A stretch of 64,000 bases of DNA from Suillus spraguei. Taxonomy: Eukaryota > Basidiomycota > Agaricomycetes > Boletales > Suillaceae. The notes below the pieces were generated by a model. It saw only the letters and a program-made list of their open reading frames with translations. It made no database searches and was not told where the DNA came from. Below, in pieces: positions 44,545 to 55,890 of the stretch; the stretch's first letter is position 1, and the number at the start of each line of letters is the position of its first letter. The stretch spans positions 62,001-126,000 of the forward strand of contig JABCPU010000142.1 in NCBI GenBank assembly GCA_016800925.1, read 5' to 3'. The position numbers were made by a program, and so were the translations under genes.

Positions 44545-47230
44545 CCGGTGTAAAGATACAACCTAGCTTGGGCTGTAGATAAACCACTGCCTAAACTAGT
44601 ATGTTAGTCTTGCGCTCCGTCTAGTCTGCTTCACTTGTAAGAACAAGAGCGTTCGACCCTAAAGGGGGATGCCTATTTAGTATGGTCAAGTTCTTGTCTA
44701 ACTTATGTGCGAAGGAAGCATTGTGGTTAGTGGTAAGTTACTGCAGTCAGCGATGATACCGCCGGAACTAGCGTCATGCGCTGCGGTGCTACCGTCGTCG
44801 AGATAAGGTCAGTAACAGTTGCGTCTAGCGAGTGATGTCGAGCGGTGGTCTCAGCGGTAGCGGTAAGGTTGCGAGCGGTGCAAAGAAACAGTAAAGAAGT
44901 CCGCGGTACTTTCAGTGGTAAAGTAGTGGAGCATGAGAAGTTCAGTCAAAAGTAACAATCAAAAGTCCAGCGGTATGCCGGCGGTAATGGAGAATGAGTG
45001 TGATGTATTAACGAGCGATAAGGGAACTTTAAAGACTATGTCCACTACTGGGTTGATCCAGAGCTAGACAATAATCCTGACCTATAGTATGTGCAATGGT
45101 GTAAAATCAGGTACTGTATCGTGTGGGGTATGCAGTGCTTATATCCTAATTTGTATGTACTCAGAATACTCTAGGTGAGATCAGTAGCGCTGGAGTGTAG
45201 TAACCGCCATAAGTATACATAGTGCGAGGCGCTGCGGCACGAGGCAACATGTAATAAGGCTTGCCGTGGAATCAGTGATAATGAACAGGAAACAAACTAT
45301 GCACCAAATGGAGCTATGCAGACGCGGCAAGGACATGGAAGGACATTGGTTTGTGGAATGTGGTGTGGCAGTTGGTATGGTGTGCGGTAAGCGTGGGATG
45401 CTGCCGGTACTGCTAAACAGGGTAAGACGGCCATGGACAAGTGGTAACTCCTGTAGACGTGAGACGAGTGTCAAAATATGGGGTTTTAAGCCCAGCGCCA
45501 ATATGTTCGTTACACCGGTACTTTTACTTTTCCCTCTATGGTACACATGGTACTTAGGAATTGTCACCACTACTGTCTCTAATGGAATAAAGTCTTTCAC
45601 CGAAGTCACTGTCTCTTAAGAATTGTTTTACTGCTGCACGCACCACCGCTCGTTACTGCTTTCCTGCACTTCACCGCTTGTTTTACCACCAGTTTCCCAC
45701 GCCTTACCGCAGTTTTACCGCACGCACCACCGCAGTTTTACCACATACACTGCCACAGTTTTACCACTTTCGCTACTGCTTGTCTACCGCTTTCCCACGC
45801 TTACCGCTAGTATTACCGCTAGTTTCCCACGGACCGGAGGTCACTGCTAGCATCTCACTACCTCCGACGGCATTCTCACACCACAGGTTGGGCATTATTA
45901 GACTATACTAACTTAGCATTCCCTTTAGGGTCAAACGTTCTTGCCTTGCAAGAGTAGCAGACTAGGTAGAGCGCAAGACTCGCATACTAGCTTAGGCTGT
46001 GGTTTATCCTGCGGTGGTGCGTGCGGTAAAACTGCGGTAAGGCGTGGGAAACTGGTGGTAAAACAAGCGGTGAAGTGCAGGAAAGCAGTAACGAGCAGTG
46101 GTGCGTGCAGCAGTAAAACAATTCTTAAGAGACAGTGACTTTGGTGAAAGACTTTATTCCATTAGAGACAGTAGTGGTGACAATTCCTAAGTACCATGTG
46201 TACCATAGAGGGAAAAGTAAAAGTACCATGTGTACCATAGAGGGAAAAGTAAAAGTACCGGTGTAACGAACATATTGGCGCTGGGCTTAAAACCCCATAT
46301 TTTGACACTCGTCTCACGTCTACAGGAGTTACCACTTGTCCATGGCCGTCTTACCCTGTTTAGCAGTACCGGCAGCATCCCACGCTTACCGCACACCATA
46401 CCAACTGCCACACCACATTCCACAAACCAATGTCCTTCCATGTCCTTGCCGCGTCTGCATAGCTCCATTTGGTGCATAGTTTGTTTCCTGTTCATTATCA
46501 CTGATTCCACGGCAAGCCTTATTACATGTTGCCTCGTGCCGCAGCGCCTCGCACTATGTATACTTATGGCGGTTACTACACTCCAGCGCTACTGATCTCA
46601 CCTAGAGTATTCTGAGTACATACAAATTAGGATATAAGCACTGCATACCCCACACGATACAGTACCTGATTTTACACCATTGCACATACTATAGGTCAGG
46701 ATTATTGTCTAGCTCTGGATCAACCCAGTAGTGGACATAGTCTTTAAAGTTCCCTTATCGCTCGTTAATACATCACACTCATTCTCCATTACCGCCGGCA
46801 TACCGCTGGACTTTTGATTGTTACTTTTGACTGAACTTCTCATGCTCCACTACTTTACCACTGAAAGTACCGCGGACTTCTTTACTGTTTCTTTGCACCG
46901 CTCGCAACCTTACCGCTACCGCTGAGACCACCGCTCGACATCACTCGCTAGACGCAACTGTTACTGACCTTATCTCGACGACGGTAGCACCGCAGCGCAT
47001 GACGCTAGTTCCGGCGGTATCATCGCTGACTGCAGTAACTTACCACTAACCACAATGCTTCCTTCGCACATAAGTTAGACAAGAACTTGACCATACTAAA
47101 TAGGCATCCCCCTTTAGGGTCGAACGCTCTTGTTCTTACAAGTGAAGCAGACTAGACGGAGCGCAAGACTAACATACTAGTTTAGGCAGTGGTTTATCTA
47201 CAGCCCAAGCTAGGTTGTATCTTTACACTG
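44545..47230. repeat. 2.7-kb palindrome made of two inverted copies of repeat unit U
   Basis: The left arm 44545-45735 is the near-exact reverse complement of the right arm 46009-47230, with a 273-bp loop. Each arm holds one U unit (44545-45518 inverted, 46258-47230 direct) plus about 220 bp of inner flank rich in TTACCGC words. The right arm has a 34-bp tandem duplication (gtaccatagagggaaaagta units at 46190-46257) missing from the left arm. The loop itself contains a diverged U end (TTTAGGGTCAAACGTTCTTG near 45920). Open frames in the arms mirror each other and are not genes. Confidence 0.88.
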
Positions 47231-47254
47231 AGCTCGTGAATAGCCCTGGGAAAT

Positions 47255-49434
47255 TCAATTAGATATTGACATGTGGTACTGAAAGGTACATACTTGATTT
47301 TTGACATGTCGTCCACTTTTGTTGGCTTCCCTAACTTTAGGCATTAGTGCTGGTTTGCATACCTCGCCTTCAACTTTTGGTATTTTTCTGTTGATCTTTG
47401 CTTTGACATCTTCACTTTCATCTGGGTACATTGTCATATACCGTACATTCAGGTCTAGATCAAATCCAATCCATGGACATCCAGACACCCAACCTACACA
47501 TATCTGATCCACCCATCCAATCCAGTTCACATATCCGATCCACCCATCCACTCCAATCCATATCCATCCGTGTCCATATCCGATCTGTGTCCATATCCGA
47601 TCTGTGTCCATATCCGATCTGTGTCCATATCCGATCTGTGTCCATATCAGATCCGAGTTCATATCCGAACTATTCCTGCGCACCTGCGCATTACCCCTTT
47701 TAGAATATACCTGTGTCTCCGGCTTCTGGGTATCTCTGTGCTTCCGGTTCTCGGTGATCTCTGCCTCCGTCTTGATAAGTATTTCGTACAAGCTTCATTT
47801 CCGAGTTCATAGCCTTATGTCCCGCTGTACTTACTAATGTGTTTCCGTATGCTTCAGACATAGCCTCGGACTATCCATACTTACCCTCCGGCATGCTCCT
47901 ACAGTATATAAACTTGTAGTACAACTCCTGCAGACCTTAGTCTGATTCATTGTTCCTACTTCTGTATATTCCTTTGATTACTCTGTATCCTGTTATCATG
48001 TCTATATAACTCCGTCTCCGTTCTTGCACTTGGGCTCTGGCCCTTGTAAGCGTCCGACTCAGGCCTATGGGATCACTCCCTAGGCCGGAGCTTTGATCCT
48101 ATGTCCTATAATCTTTTCGGACTTTGTCCATCTCCGTCTATCATCTGTTTCACCTCTGACTCTACCTTTGGTAGTCTTATACTGTCTGTTTCTATTCCGG
48201 ACCTTGTCTGGAGTAGTCTATACTATCTCTACACCATATCCGGACCTACTACTCTCTAGTAGCCAACACTTCCTCTAAGATCCACAGAGCTATGCTCATC
48301 TGATCATCCGATCATCTGCTCCTCCGCTCCTCCGCTCCTCTGCTCCTCTGCTCCTCTGCTCCTCTGCTCCTCTGCTCCTCTGCTCCTCTGCTCCTCTGCT
48401 CCTCTGCTCCTCTGCTCCTCTGAGCTCCGGACCTTCGGACCCCTAGTCCTCCGGATCCATCCTATCCTATCCTCTGACATCTATGGATCATCTTTCCCTC
48501 CGGAGCTCTGCTCCTATCCTGCCCTGGACTTTGTCCAGCGGTCCATCCTTCATCTGTTCTACTTGGAGCTTGTTCCAGTAGTTTACCATTACTCCCTACC
48601 TTCTGGAAATAGTTCCGGCGCATTCCTGCGCTCATCCGGAAGTCCATCGGAGCTCTGTTGAGCTATCCTGCCTTAGAGTTCGTCCGGACCCTCCATCCGG
48701 ACTTCAACCAGAACTCTCCCTTGGACTTCATCCAAAGTTAAGGGCACATACTGGGGTAAGGGGCACAGCGTACGAGCTGAGGCCAAGCCCCTTTGACTTA
48801 CAACCCTCTGGTACAACCCCATGTAAGACCAGGACTTCTTACTAATCTCTGGTTTTGCATGGTCGTAACATACATACAATGTGTCATCTCTCGGCATTTG
48901 TTGAGCTTTGGGCCTCTATCGTTAATGCACTCCTTCTGAATTGCATCGTCTGCAGTGTGCTTGACCTTTTTCTCATAGTACATGTTGGAGTATACATCCA
49001 ATTTTGCGGTGCACACGTTCCTTTGAGATCGACACCCCCAGCCAGCACAGCATCGAATTTCAACACCCCTCTTGCACCAGCCCAGTGATGTAGGCATGCA
49101 GGATTAATCTTCCATCTAAACCAGGTGGCGAGTTGCTATCAGAATCTTGTGAGTTTTGGCTTCATGACCATATCTCTGACTTACCTCACACCAAGCATCT
49201 AAGCCCAATGCTATGACACGCTCTTCCTCAGCCGTGTAAATATGGTCAGCTGGAAATCTGGAAACATGGCCTTGTGCTCTGGCCAGCATTGGAACATTCT
49301 ATACCAATGCACTTCAAAAAATCTTTATAATTCTTGTTGGCAGCAAGAACACAGAATTCTGGTAAGTGACTCATGAGGAATTCCTTCTGCTCAGGTGTAG
49401 CCCATTTCTTCTGTGGCATCTGTCAAATACAACA
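47255..49434 (-). pseudogene. Unknown agaricomycete gene split by a family-2 solo LTR
   Basis: On the minus strand, MPQKKWATPEQKEFLMSHLP (start at about 49424) opens a frame followed by FQLTIFTAEEERVIALGL, LKFDAVLAGGVDLKG and KLDVYSNMYYEKKVKHTADD, up to MTHCMY near 48871. After removal of the LTR (47432-48870) the frame goes on with PDESEDVKAKINRKIPKVEG near 47425-47360. The family is a common transposon-associated hypothetical protein of agaricomycetes starting MPQ(R/K)xWxT and containing VYSxxYYE (from memory). Frameshifts and stops near 49260-49100 also break it. Its 3' end is lost at the palindrome. Confidence 0.55.
47432..48870 (+). mobile_element. Solo LTR, family 2 (1439 bp)
   Basis: Starts TGTCATATACC and ends GGTCGTAACA, flanked by the perfect target duplication TACAT (47427-47431, 48871-48875). 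Internal short repeats include about four GTCCATATCCGATCTGT units (47570-47650) and about twelve CTCCTCTG units (48310-48422). A near-identical solo copy lies inverted at 53620-54960. Confidence 0.94.
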
Positions 49435-49623
49435 CAGCTGATATCAGCACACAGCGATTAAAAAGTATCTACATGCACATTAACTTGTAGCGGGGGGCTA
49501 AAATATTGGGTAGGGAAGCAAAATTATTTGTTCTGATGTCTTGAGTTCCTCCTCTTCATGTGCATGGGCCGAGTCGCAGTTTTTGGCAATTGAGATATAT
49601 ATTTCAATTTGATAATTCTAATG

Positions 49624-50101
49624 TGTTACGAACTGGGGTGGCGTCACCAGCGACAGTGAAAAGACACAGATGGTCTGCTGGGAAGTTCTACAATGTCCAG
49701 AAGAGGACAAGGTGAAAGTACAAGGAACGCGTTCCGAGTACTATCAAGGGTTCGGCCTCAAAGACAAGTTCTAAGAGGTTTCTTGACGAGAATAGAGACT
49801 AAGGCTAAGGAGTGCTTAGACTTAGAGACGATTCAAGATGACTTAGGTTGGAGACCTAAGTGAAGGACATTCCAGGTAAAACCCAGTAAGATTAAAGTAA
49901 AGTATACAAGTGTAGTACAACATGCTTAAATAAGCCAATATGTGCGCACGGACCAAAAGAGACATGAGAGTGTATGTGCATATCCAAAGAAGGAAGGCAA
50001 CTATAGTACAGATGCGTTGAGCATATAAGTCAGAGTCATGTTACGTAATATACAAAGTAAAGGAGATAAGAAAATGAATAGGGGTACATACGACTGTAAC
50101 A
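49624..50101 (-). repeat. 3' LTR of the truncated gypsy copy
   Basis: 478 bp, reverse orientation, with TGTTAC...GTAACA ends. The tract AAAAAGGGGGTAA lies directly next to it, as in the full element. It is visibly more diverged from the LTR pair at 33365-40993 than those are from each other. Confidence 0.92.
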
Positions 50102-51476
50102 TTACCCCCTTTTTACATGTAAAGTCACCGACTTTACACGTCCTGATTAGCATAATAGACGGGATTGTCACTATACTCGTAGTCTTCATCAAGGAATGAT
50201 CCACTCCTCATATACTCAGCTTCTTCTGCACCAGTGCGTCGTTTAGAATCCCGTCTCTCTGCTGCTCAAATTCGTTCATCTCAAGCTGTTGTTCCCAAGA
50301 ACGAAGTGTGTCATAGAACCCGTCATTCCAGGTTAAAGTGAACGGAGGGGTTCCGACTCGTTGAGGACAGTAGATGGATAAGTGGGTGGGCAACCAATAT
50401 CGACAGACCCCGCACTGGTACTCTGCGCAATTCTTCTGACGATGACCAAGTAGTCCACAGATGCGACATTTCATGTTCTCATCAGGGTTGGAGTGTGCTT
50501 TTCAAAGTGGAGTTGGGGGCGACCATGCGGCGGTGGGGACTCATAGAATGTGTGCGTTTCTTTCCTCGTTTACGAGTAATGCATCTAAGGGCACGCTCAT
50601 TGCTAGAGCGGATGTCATCGATTTGATGATCATCGATGGTGTAAATGGAGGGTGCTGGCGTTACGACGGCTGCAGCAATTAACTTGTCTGGGTCTGAAGA
50701 CGTGGTAGGCCCTAGAGCTTCTACAAGGACGGGGATAGTAGAGTTGATATTGGGAGGAACGATCATAGGGGGATGGATGTGGAGGTTTTTTAGTAGTTGA
50801 CCGAGTGCGTTAACGTCGACGGACTCGTCATCTACTTCTTTTATCACACGATTCCTGAGCACGATAATCTCAGCAAGCTCGTGGTGTAGTGCATTATTTA
50901 TGACCGCTTTTTCGTGCGTGGCATGGCATTCGGTGAATAGATGAGGAGGTTCTGTGTCCTCATCGAGTAAGACAGTAGCATTGATTGGCGATGGCGTAGG
51001 TTGCGTTACATAATGGTGGATGGCATCAATTAAGCGAGCTACCAGTCCTCTTGCTTCTTTAGAGTCGACTGTTGCCCCTTCAAGCTCCCCAATGATGGCA
51101 TCTGCTGTGTTATTGGCTTCCTGAACAGCAGCGAGTAAGCCAGTAAGGGCAGCGATATTAGAATGAGTGCCCGAATCACAGGTGGAAGGAGCAGGAATTG
51201 GGAGTGGATCTCTTTGCGGAGAGGGAGGTCTCGCCATGCCTGCTCGATGCTTGGCCACGATGTGAATAGCCATCTCAACATCAGCCTTAAAAGAATTGGG
51301 AAGGAGAAGCAGCCCGTAAGAGCGAATATGTTTCTGGCAGTGTAAGATTTGTTGACAGATAGCGTCATTTTGAATGTTGTGGCATATGGTTTTGATGAGG
51401 GCGGCTGTGCGAATGATGTTGGTGAGGAGGATAGTGACGAACGCATCCTTGCTGGTAAGGATCTTTTCAATCTCGG

Positions 51477-52697
51477 TGTTACAATCGTACGTGCCCCTAT
51501 TCATTTCCTCTTTGTTTCCTTACTTGTATATTATGTCACATGACTCTGACTCATATGCTCAACGCATCTGTACAACACATGCCTTCCTTATTAGGATACG
51601 CAGTTACATTCTCACGGTTACTTGGTCTGTGCGCACATATTGGCCTATTTAAGCACAGTGTACTTGTAGTAGATTCCTTACTTTAATCTTACTGGGTTTT
51701 ACCTGGAATCTCCTTTGCTTAGGTCTCCAACCTAAGTCGTCTTGAATTGTCTCTAAGTCTAAGCACTCCTTAGCCTTAGTCTCTATTCTCGCAGAATCTC
51801 TCAGGCTTGTCTTTGAGGCCAAACCCTTGATTGTATTTGGAACGCGTTCCTCATACTTTCACCTTGTCCTTTTCTGGACATTGTAAGAACTCCCAGCAGA
51901 CCGGCTGTGTCGTTTCACTGTTGCTGGTGATGCCACCTGTCATATACCATACTTCTAATCTCAGATCCGACCATATCCGACCAGATCCGATCATTTCCAT
52001 ATCCGTCCGGTCCACAGATCCTGTCCGGACCACCCATCCGAATGTACTCACTTCTCGCACCTTAACTCCCTTGTGTATATCTGCATCTATCTCCTTTCAT
52101 CATTCCTCCTGCTTCTGGTACTCCGGCTGTTTATATTTCCGTCCTGTGTTACTGATCCATTTCCTGTGTTCATTTCCAATTCATGCTTACTGATCCGCTG
52201 TGCATTAACTAATAGACTTCCGTTACACTTCGTACATAGCCCTCGGTCCCGGACTTGCTGATTATCTGTCTTAGATACTTACAGTATATAAACCACTTGT
52301 AGATCTCCGTAGAACCTTAGTTCGAATATCATCTTAGATTCTACTCATTCTGTTTCCTTCGGACTTAAGTCACTTCCCGCTTTAAGTCACCTCCTGAGAC
52401 TTAGGATTGATTCCTATAGTCTATATCTCCGACTCTATCTTCGGATAGTCTACCTCCGAAACTAGCCTTAATCTCTGTCCTCTCCTTACGTTCCGAATAA
52501 CCTTCGGACGTACCATATCTGATACCTTCGGACACCCGGATCCGTCACGCAACTCCTTCCGGGTCTTCGGACGAATAACTCCTCCCTGAAATAAGGGGCA
52601 TTACTCGAGAAAGGGGCACAGTGCACGAACTGAGGCCAAAGCCCTTTGGATCTCTCTACCCTTGAGTACAGTCTTAACACCACCCCAGTTCGTAACA
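51477..52697 (+). mobile_element. Solo LTR of gypsy family 1 inside ORF3, itself interrupted
   Basis: Left part 51477-51937 and right part 52685-52697 (ending CGTAACA) form one LTR, flanked by the perfect target duplication CTCGG (51472-51476, 52698-52702). It lies opposite to the element it hit. The intervening 51938-52679 is a second inserted LTR. Confidence 0.93.
51938..52679 (+). mobile_element. Solo LTR related to family 2, nested in the family-1 LTR
   Basis: 742 bp from TGTCATATACC to TCTTAACA, flanked by the perfect target duplication CCACC (51933-51937, 52680-52684). It shares its 5' end and stretches such as GGGGCACAGTGCACGAACTGAGGCC with the family-2 LTRs but is half their length and lacks the CTCCTCTG array. 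Confidence 0.92.
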
Positions 52698-52943
52698 CTC
52701 GGTTGCATGTCCAGGGCAGAGGAGGGCGGCTTCAACGAAGGAGTTTCCGTCAATGTTTCTGATGAGGTCGGCATAATGGTCAGTGGTGGTGTACATTTCT
52801 TCTGTGACGGGGTAAATGTAAGCAGTGGGGAAGTTCATTTCGACAAGTTTAGTTGATCAAGTGTTTGTGCGGTTTGATTGACTCAAAGAATAATCAGAGG
52901 GAGTGTTGCTTTTTATAAGCATTCAGAATTCGAGCAGAGTTCT

Positions 52944-53345
52944 TCAAATTCTTTTCTGGGAGCCATTTGTTATCTCCCAATGAATATCCTTTCCAAGAAA
53001 CAAGATAGTGTCAGCAAATGCCAGTTCCTTTGTGGAAAGAATTGCTTCTACTTCGTATTCTTCTTCTTCTTCAATAATGTCAGGTGGTGGTTTGGGGAAG
53101 TTCAGGCCATGTACGTCTGTTTCGCTATAGGATGATAAGACAGAAGCATGGAAGGTGGGATGAATTTTCCATTGTGGAGGGAGTTTGAGCATAAATGTGA
53201 TGGGTGATAAGACATTGATGATCAGGAAAGGTCCATATCGTTTCAGCGCAAGTTTCTGTGATGGGAGTTTGAGTCTAAGATTAGTAGCAGATAGCCAGAC
53301 CTTATCTCCGATCTTCCATGGAGTGTACTTCTCTCCTCGGATCAT
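52944..53345 (-). pseudogene. Pol C-terminus of the second gypsy copy
   Basis: Minus-strand frame with KYTPWKIGDKVWLSATNLRL, LALKRYGPFLIINVLSPITF (the integrase GPY/F module), [20 protein letters not shown] and the start of the chromodomain ([13 protein letters not shown]). After that a frameshift puts the remainder into another frame ([18 protein letters not shown]). It preserves the CGA Arg codon at the position of the TGA at 38530 in the full element. Confidence 0.85.
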
Positions 53346-53389
53346 TCGGCCATTGTTTGCATTGCCACATATTACAGTGAACTATCTCC

Positions 53390-55195
53390 GTATTATACAA
53401 GTGAGCGGACATGCATAATATCCCGTATGATACGGGCCAGCGGACCATGGGCCCATGGTAGAAATATCCTTATTCATGACAGATGGGCCAGGAGGAATAT
53501 TATTCCCGATGACAGTGGGTGGGCCCATGCAAGGAATATGTAGAGTAGATGAGTGGGCCGATGTACATGAATATCCGGTAGACGGATGGGCCAAGGTAGT
53601 TAGATATTATGTAGATGGGTGTTACGACCATGCAAAACCGGAGATTAGTAAGAAGTCCTGGTCTTACATGGGGTTGTACTGGAGGGTTGTAAAGTCAAAG
53701 GGGCTTGGCCTCAGCTCGTATGCTGTGCCCCTTACCCGAGTATGTGCCCTTAATTTTGGATGAAGTCCAAGGGAGAGTTCTGGTGAAGTCCGGATGGAGG
53801 GTCTGGACAAACTCTAAGGCAGGATAGCTCGACAGAGCTCCGATGGACTTCTGGATGAGCATGGGAATGTGCCGGAACTATTTCCGGAAGGTAGGGAGTA
53901 ATGGTAACACTACTGGAACAAGCTCCAAGTAGAACAGATGAAGGATGGACCGCTGGACAAAGTCCAGGGCAGGATAGGAGCAGAGCTCTGGAGGGAAAGA
54001 TAATTCATAGATGTCAGAGGATAGGATAGGATGGATCCGGAGGACTAGGGGTCCGAAGATCCAGAGCTCAGAGGAGCAGAGGAGCAGAGGAGCAGAGGAG
54101 CAGAGGAGCAGAGGAGCAGAGGAGCAGAGGAGCAGAGGAGCAGAGGAGCATAGCTCTGTGGATCTTAGAGGAAGTGTTGGCTACTAGAGAGTAGTAGGTC
54201 CGGATATGGTGTAGAGATAGTATAGGCTACTCTGGACAAGGTCCGGGATAGAAACAAACAGTATAAGACTACCAAAGGTAGAGTCGGAGGTGAAACAGAT
54301 GATAGACGGAGATGGACGAAGTCCGAAAAGATTATAGGACATAGGATCAAAGCTCCGTCCTAGGGAGTGATCCCATAGGCCTGAGTCAGAAGCTTACAAG
54401 GGCCAGAGCCCAAGTGCAAGAACAGGAATGGAGTTATATAGACATGATAACAGGATACAGAGTAATCAAAGGAATATACAGAAGTAGGAACAATGAATCA
54501 GACTAAGGTCTGCAGGAGTTGTACTACAAGTTTATATACTGTAGGAGCATGCCGGAGGGTAAGTACGGATAGTCCGAGGCTATGTCTGAAGCATACGGAA
54601 ACACATTAGTAAGTACAGCGGGACATAAGGCTATGAACTCGGAGATGAAGCTTGTACGAAATACTTATCAAGACGGAGGCAGAGATCACCGAGAACTGGA
54701 AGCACGGAGATACCCAGAAGCCGGAGACACAGGTATATTCTAAAAGGGGTAATGCGCAGGTGCACGGGAATAGTTTGGATATGAACTCGGATCGGATATG
54801 GACACAGATCGGATATGGACACAGATGGATATGGATTGGAGTGGATGGGTGGATTGGATATGTGAACTGGATTGGATGGGTGGATCAGATATGTGTAGGT
54901 TGGGTGTCTGGATGTCCATGGATTGGATTTGATCTAGACCTGAATGTATGGTATATGACAATGGGTGTACCAAGGTAGTTGTGTATCAGGTAGACAGGTA
55001 CATGTATGTGAAGGGTACTTGTTATCACATACACAGGTGGGCCCAGACACATATTAGACAGTTGGGCCGAGAGTGTTATATAAAATATTGTATTAGACAG
55101 GTGGGCCGAGGGTGTTGTACAGTATATTATATCAGATGCATGGGCCGAGGGTGGTATAAAATATAGATGGGTGGGCCCATGTGTATGATAATTGT
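53390..55195. repeat. GGGCCxxxGG-type minisatellite split by a solo LTR
   Basis: Irregular units of about 30-45 bp built on GATGGGCC/GTGGGCCGAG and TATTAT words occupy 53430-53619 and 54961-55195. They are the inverse of the GGCCCACCCGT units at 62690-63290. A family-2 LTR is inserted between the two halves. Confidence 0.75.
53620..54960 (-). mobile_element. Solo LTR, family 2, minus orientation (1341 bp)
   Basis: TGTTACGACC...TATATGACA, reverse complement of the copy at 47432-48870 over its length, with fewer copies of the internal 8-bp unit (about nine at 54062-54150). Flanked by the perfect target duplication ATGGG (53615-53619, 54961-54965). Confidence 0.94.
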
Positions 55196-55890
55196 AGACA
55201 TGACGGAGCTGAGGTAGTTGCATATCATCCAACTGGACCTTCAGACCTCTGCAGCTAGCTTGCTAACCCTATGCATATCCTAGCCCACCCTGAGCACAGC
55301 TCACCCACCACTATGTCCGGACTTTCCCTCCTCTGACATCTGAGACTTCCGATCCTCATCAATGTCCTAAATACTTCCCCTTGGATCCATGGAGCTTCAC
55401 TTCTCTGGTCCTCCACTCCTACACTCCTCCACTCCTCCCACTCCAGACCTCCTATCTCCGGACCTCCGGACCTGTCCTACCCCACCCTTGACATCCTGTG
55501 GATTATCTTTCCCCTGGAGCTTCTCTCCTATCTTGCCCTGGACTTCGTCTGGCAGTCCATCCTCCATTCCATTCTACTTGGGACTCGACCCAGTAGTCTT
55601 ACCTGTATTTCCTGTCCTCCGGAAATAGTTCCTGCATGGTTCCCACAATCCTCCAGTAGTCCGTCAGCGCACTATTGAGCAGTCTAGCCCTAGAGTTCCT
55701 CCGGAGTTTCCCTCTGGACTTCACTGGAACTCCCCCTCGGACTTCATGCAAAATTAGGAGCACATACTTGTATAAGGGGCACAGCGCATGAGTGGAGGCC
55801 AAGCCCTTATGATTTAGTTATGACACTCCAGTAAGACCCCATGCAAAGCTGGAACGTCTGAGTAGCCTCCGGTTTTGCATGGCCGTAACA
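55196..55890 (+). mobile_element. Family-2-related LTR fragment
   Basis: Ends GGTTTTGCATGGCCGTAACA like the family-2 LTRs, and shares the segment with cattle-path order CTTCGTCTGGCAGTCCATCC, GGACTTCAC and GGGGCACAGCGCATGAG. The left boundary is unclear and no target duplication was found. Confidence 0.65.

Larger units (their letters stand above)
50134..52838 (-). pseudogene. ORF3 of the second gypsy copy, with tandem zinc knuckles
   Basis: Begins at ATG 52838 (NFPTAYIYPV, matching SFPTAYITPV of copy 1). It is interrupted at 51477-52697 by a solo LTR, then stays open from 51476 to 50482 (about 330 codons), and shifts frame just before the knuckle CRICGLLGHRQKNC and second cluster CGVCRYWLPTHLSIYC (50472-50380). 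It shifts again near 50230, and the conserved acidic end DEDYEYSDNPVYYANQ stops at TAA 50134-50136. The long uninterrupted stretch shows the ancestral frame and supports ORF3 as one gene of about 490 codons. The middle differs from copy 1 in sequence and length, while the two Cys clusters and the acidic tail are nearly identical, which suggests selection on those parts. Confidence 0.78.
49624..53380 (-). mobile_element. Second gypsy family-1 copy, truncated, minus strand
   Basis: Reading from right to left: integrase C-terminus and chromodomain (53345-52944), ORF3 (52838-50134), hairpin and polypurine tract (50138-50102) and the 3' LTR (50101-49624). The left two thirds of the element (5' LTR, gag, protease, RT) are missing beyond about 53380, where a GGCCCACC-type repeat begins. 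ORF3 is split by a nested solo LTR. Confidence 0.88.

Noticed and set aside
45266..46595. Pairs of 107-142-codon frames in opposite directions
   Set aside because: They are mirror images in the two arms of the palindrome and match no family.
47431..47812. Overlapping Ile/Ser/Pro-rich frames (SISDLCPYPICVHIRS pattern)
   Set aside because: They arise from the 17-bp tandem unit inside a family-2 LTR.
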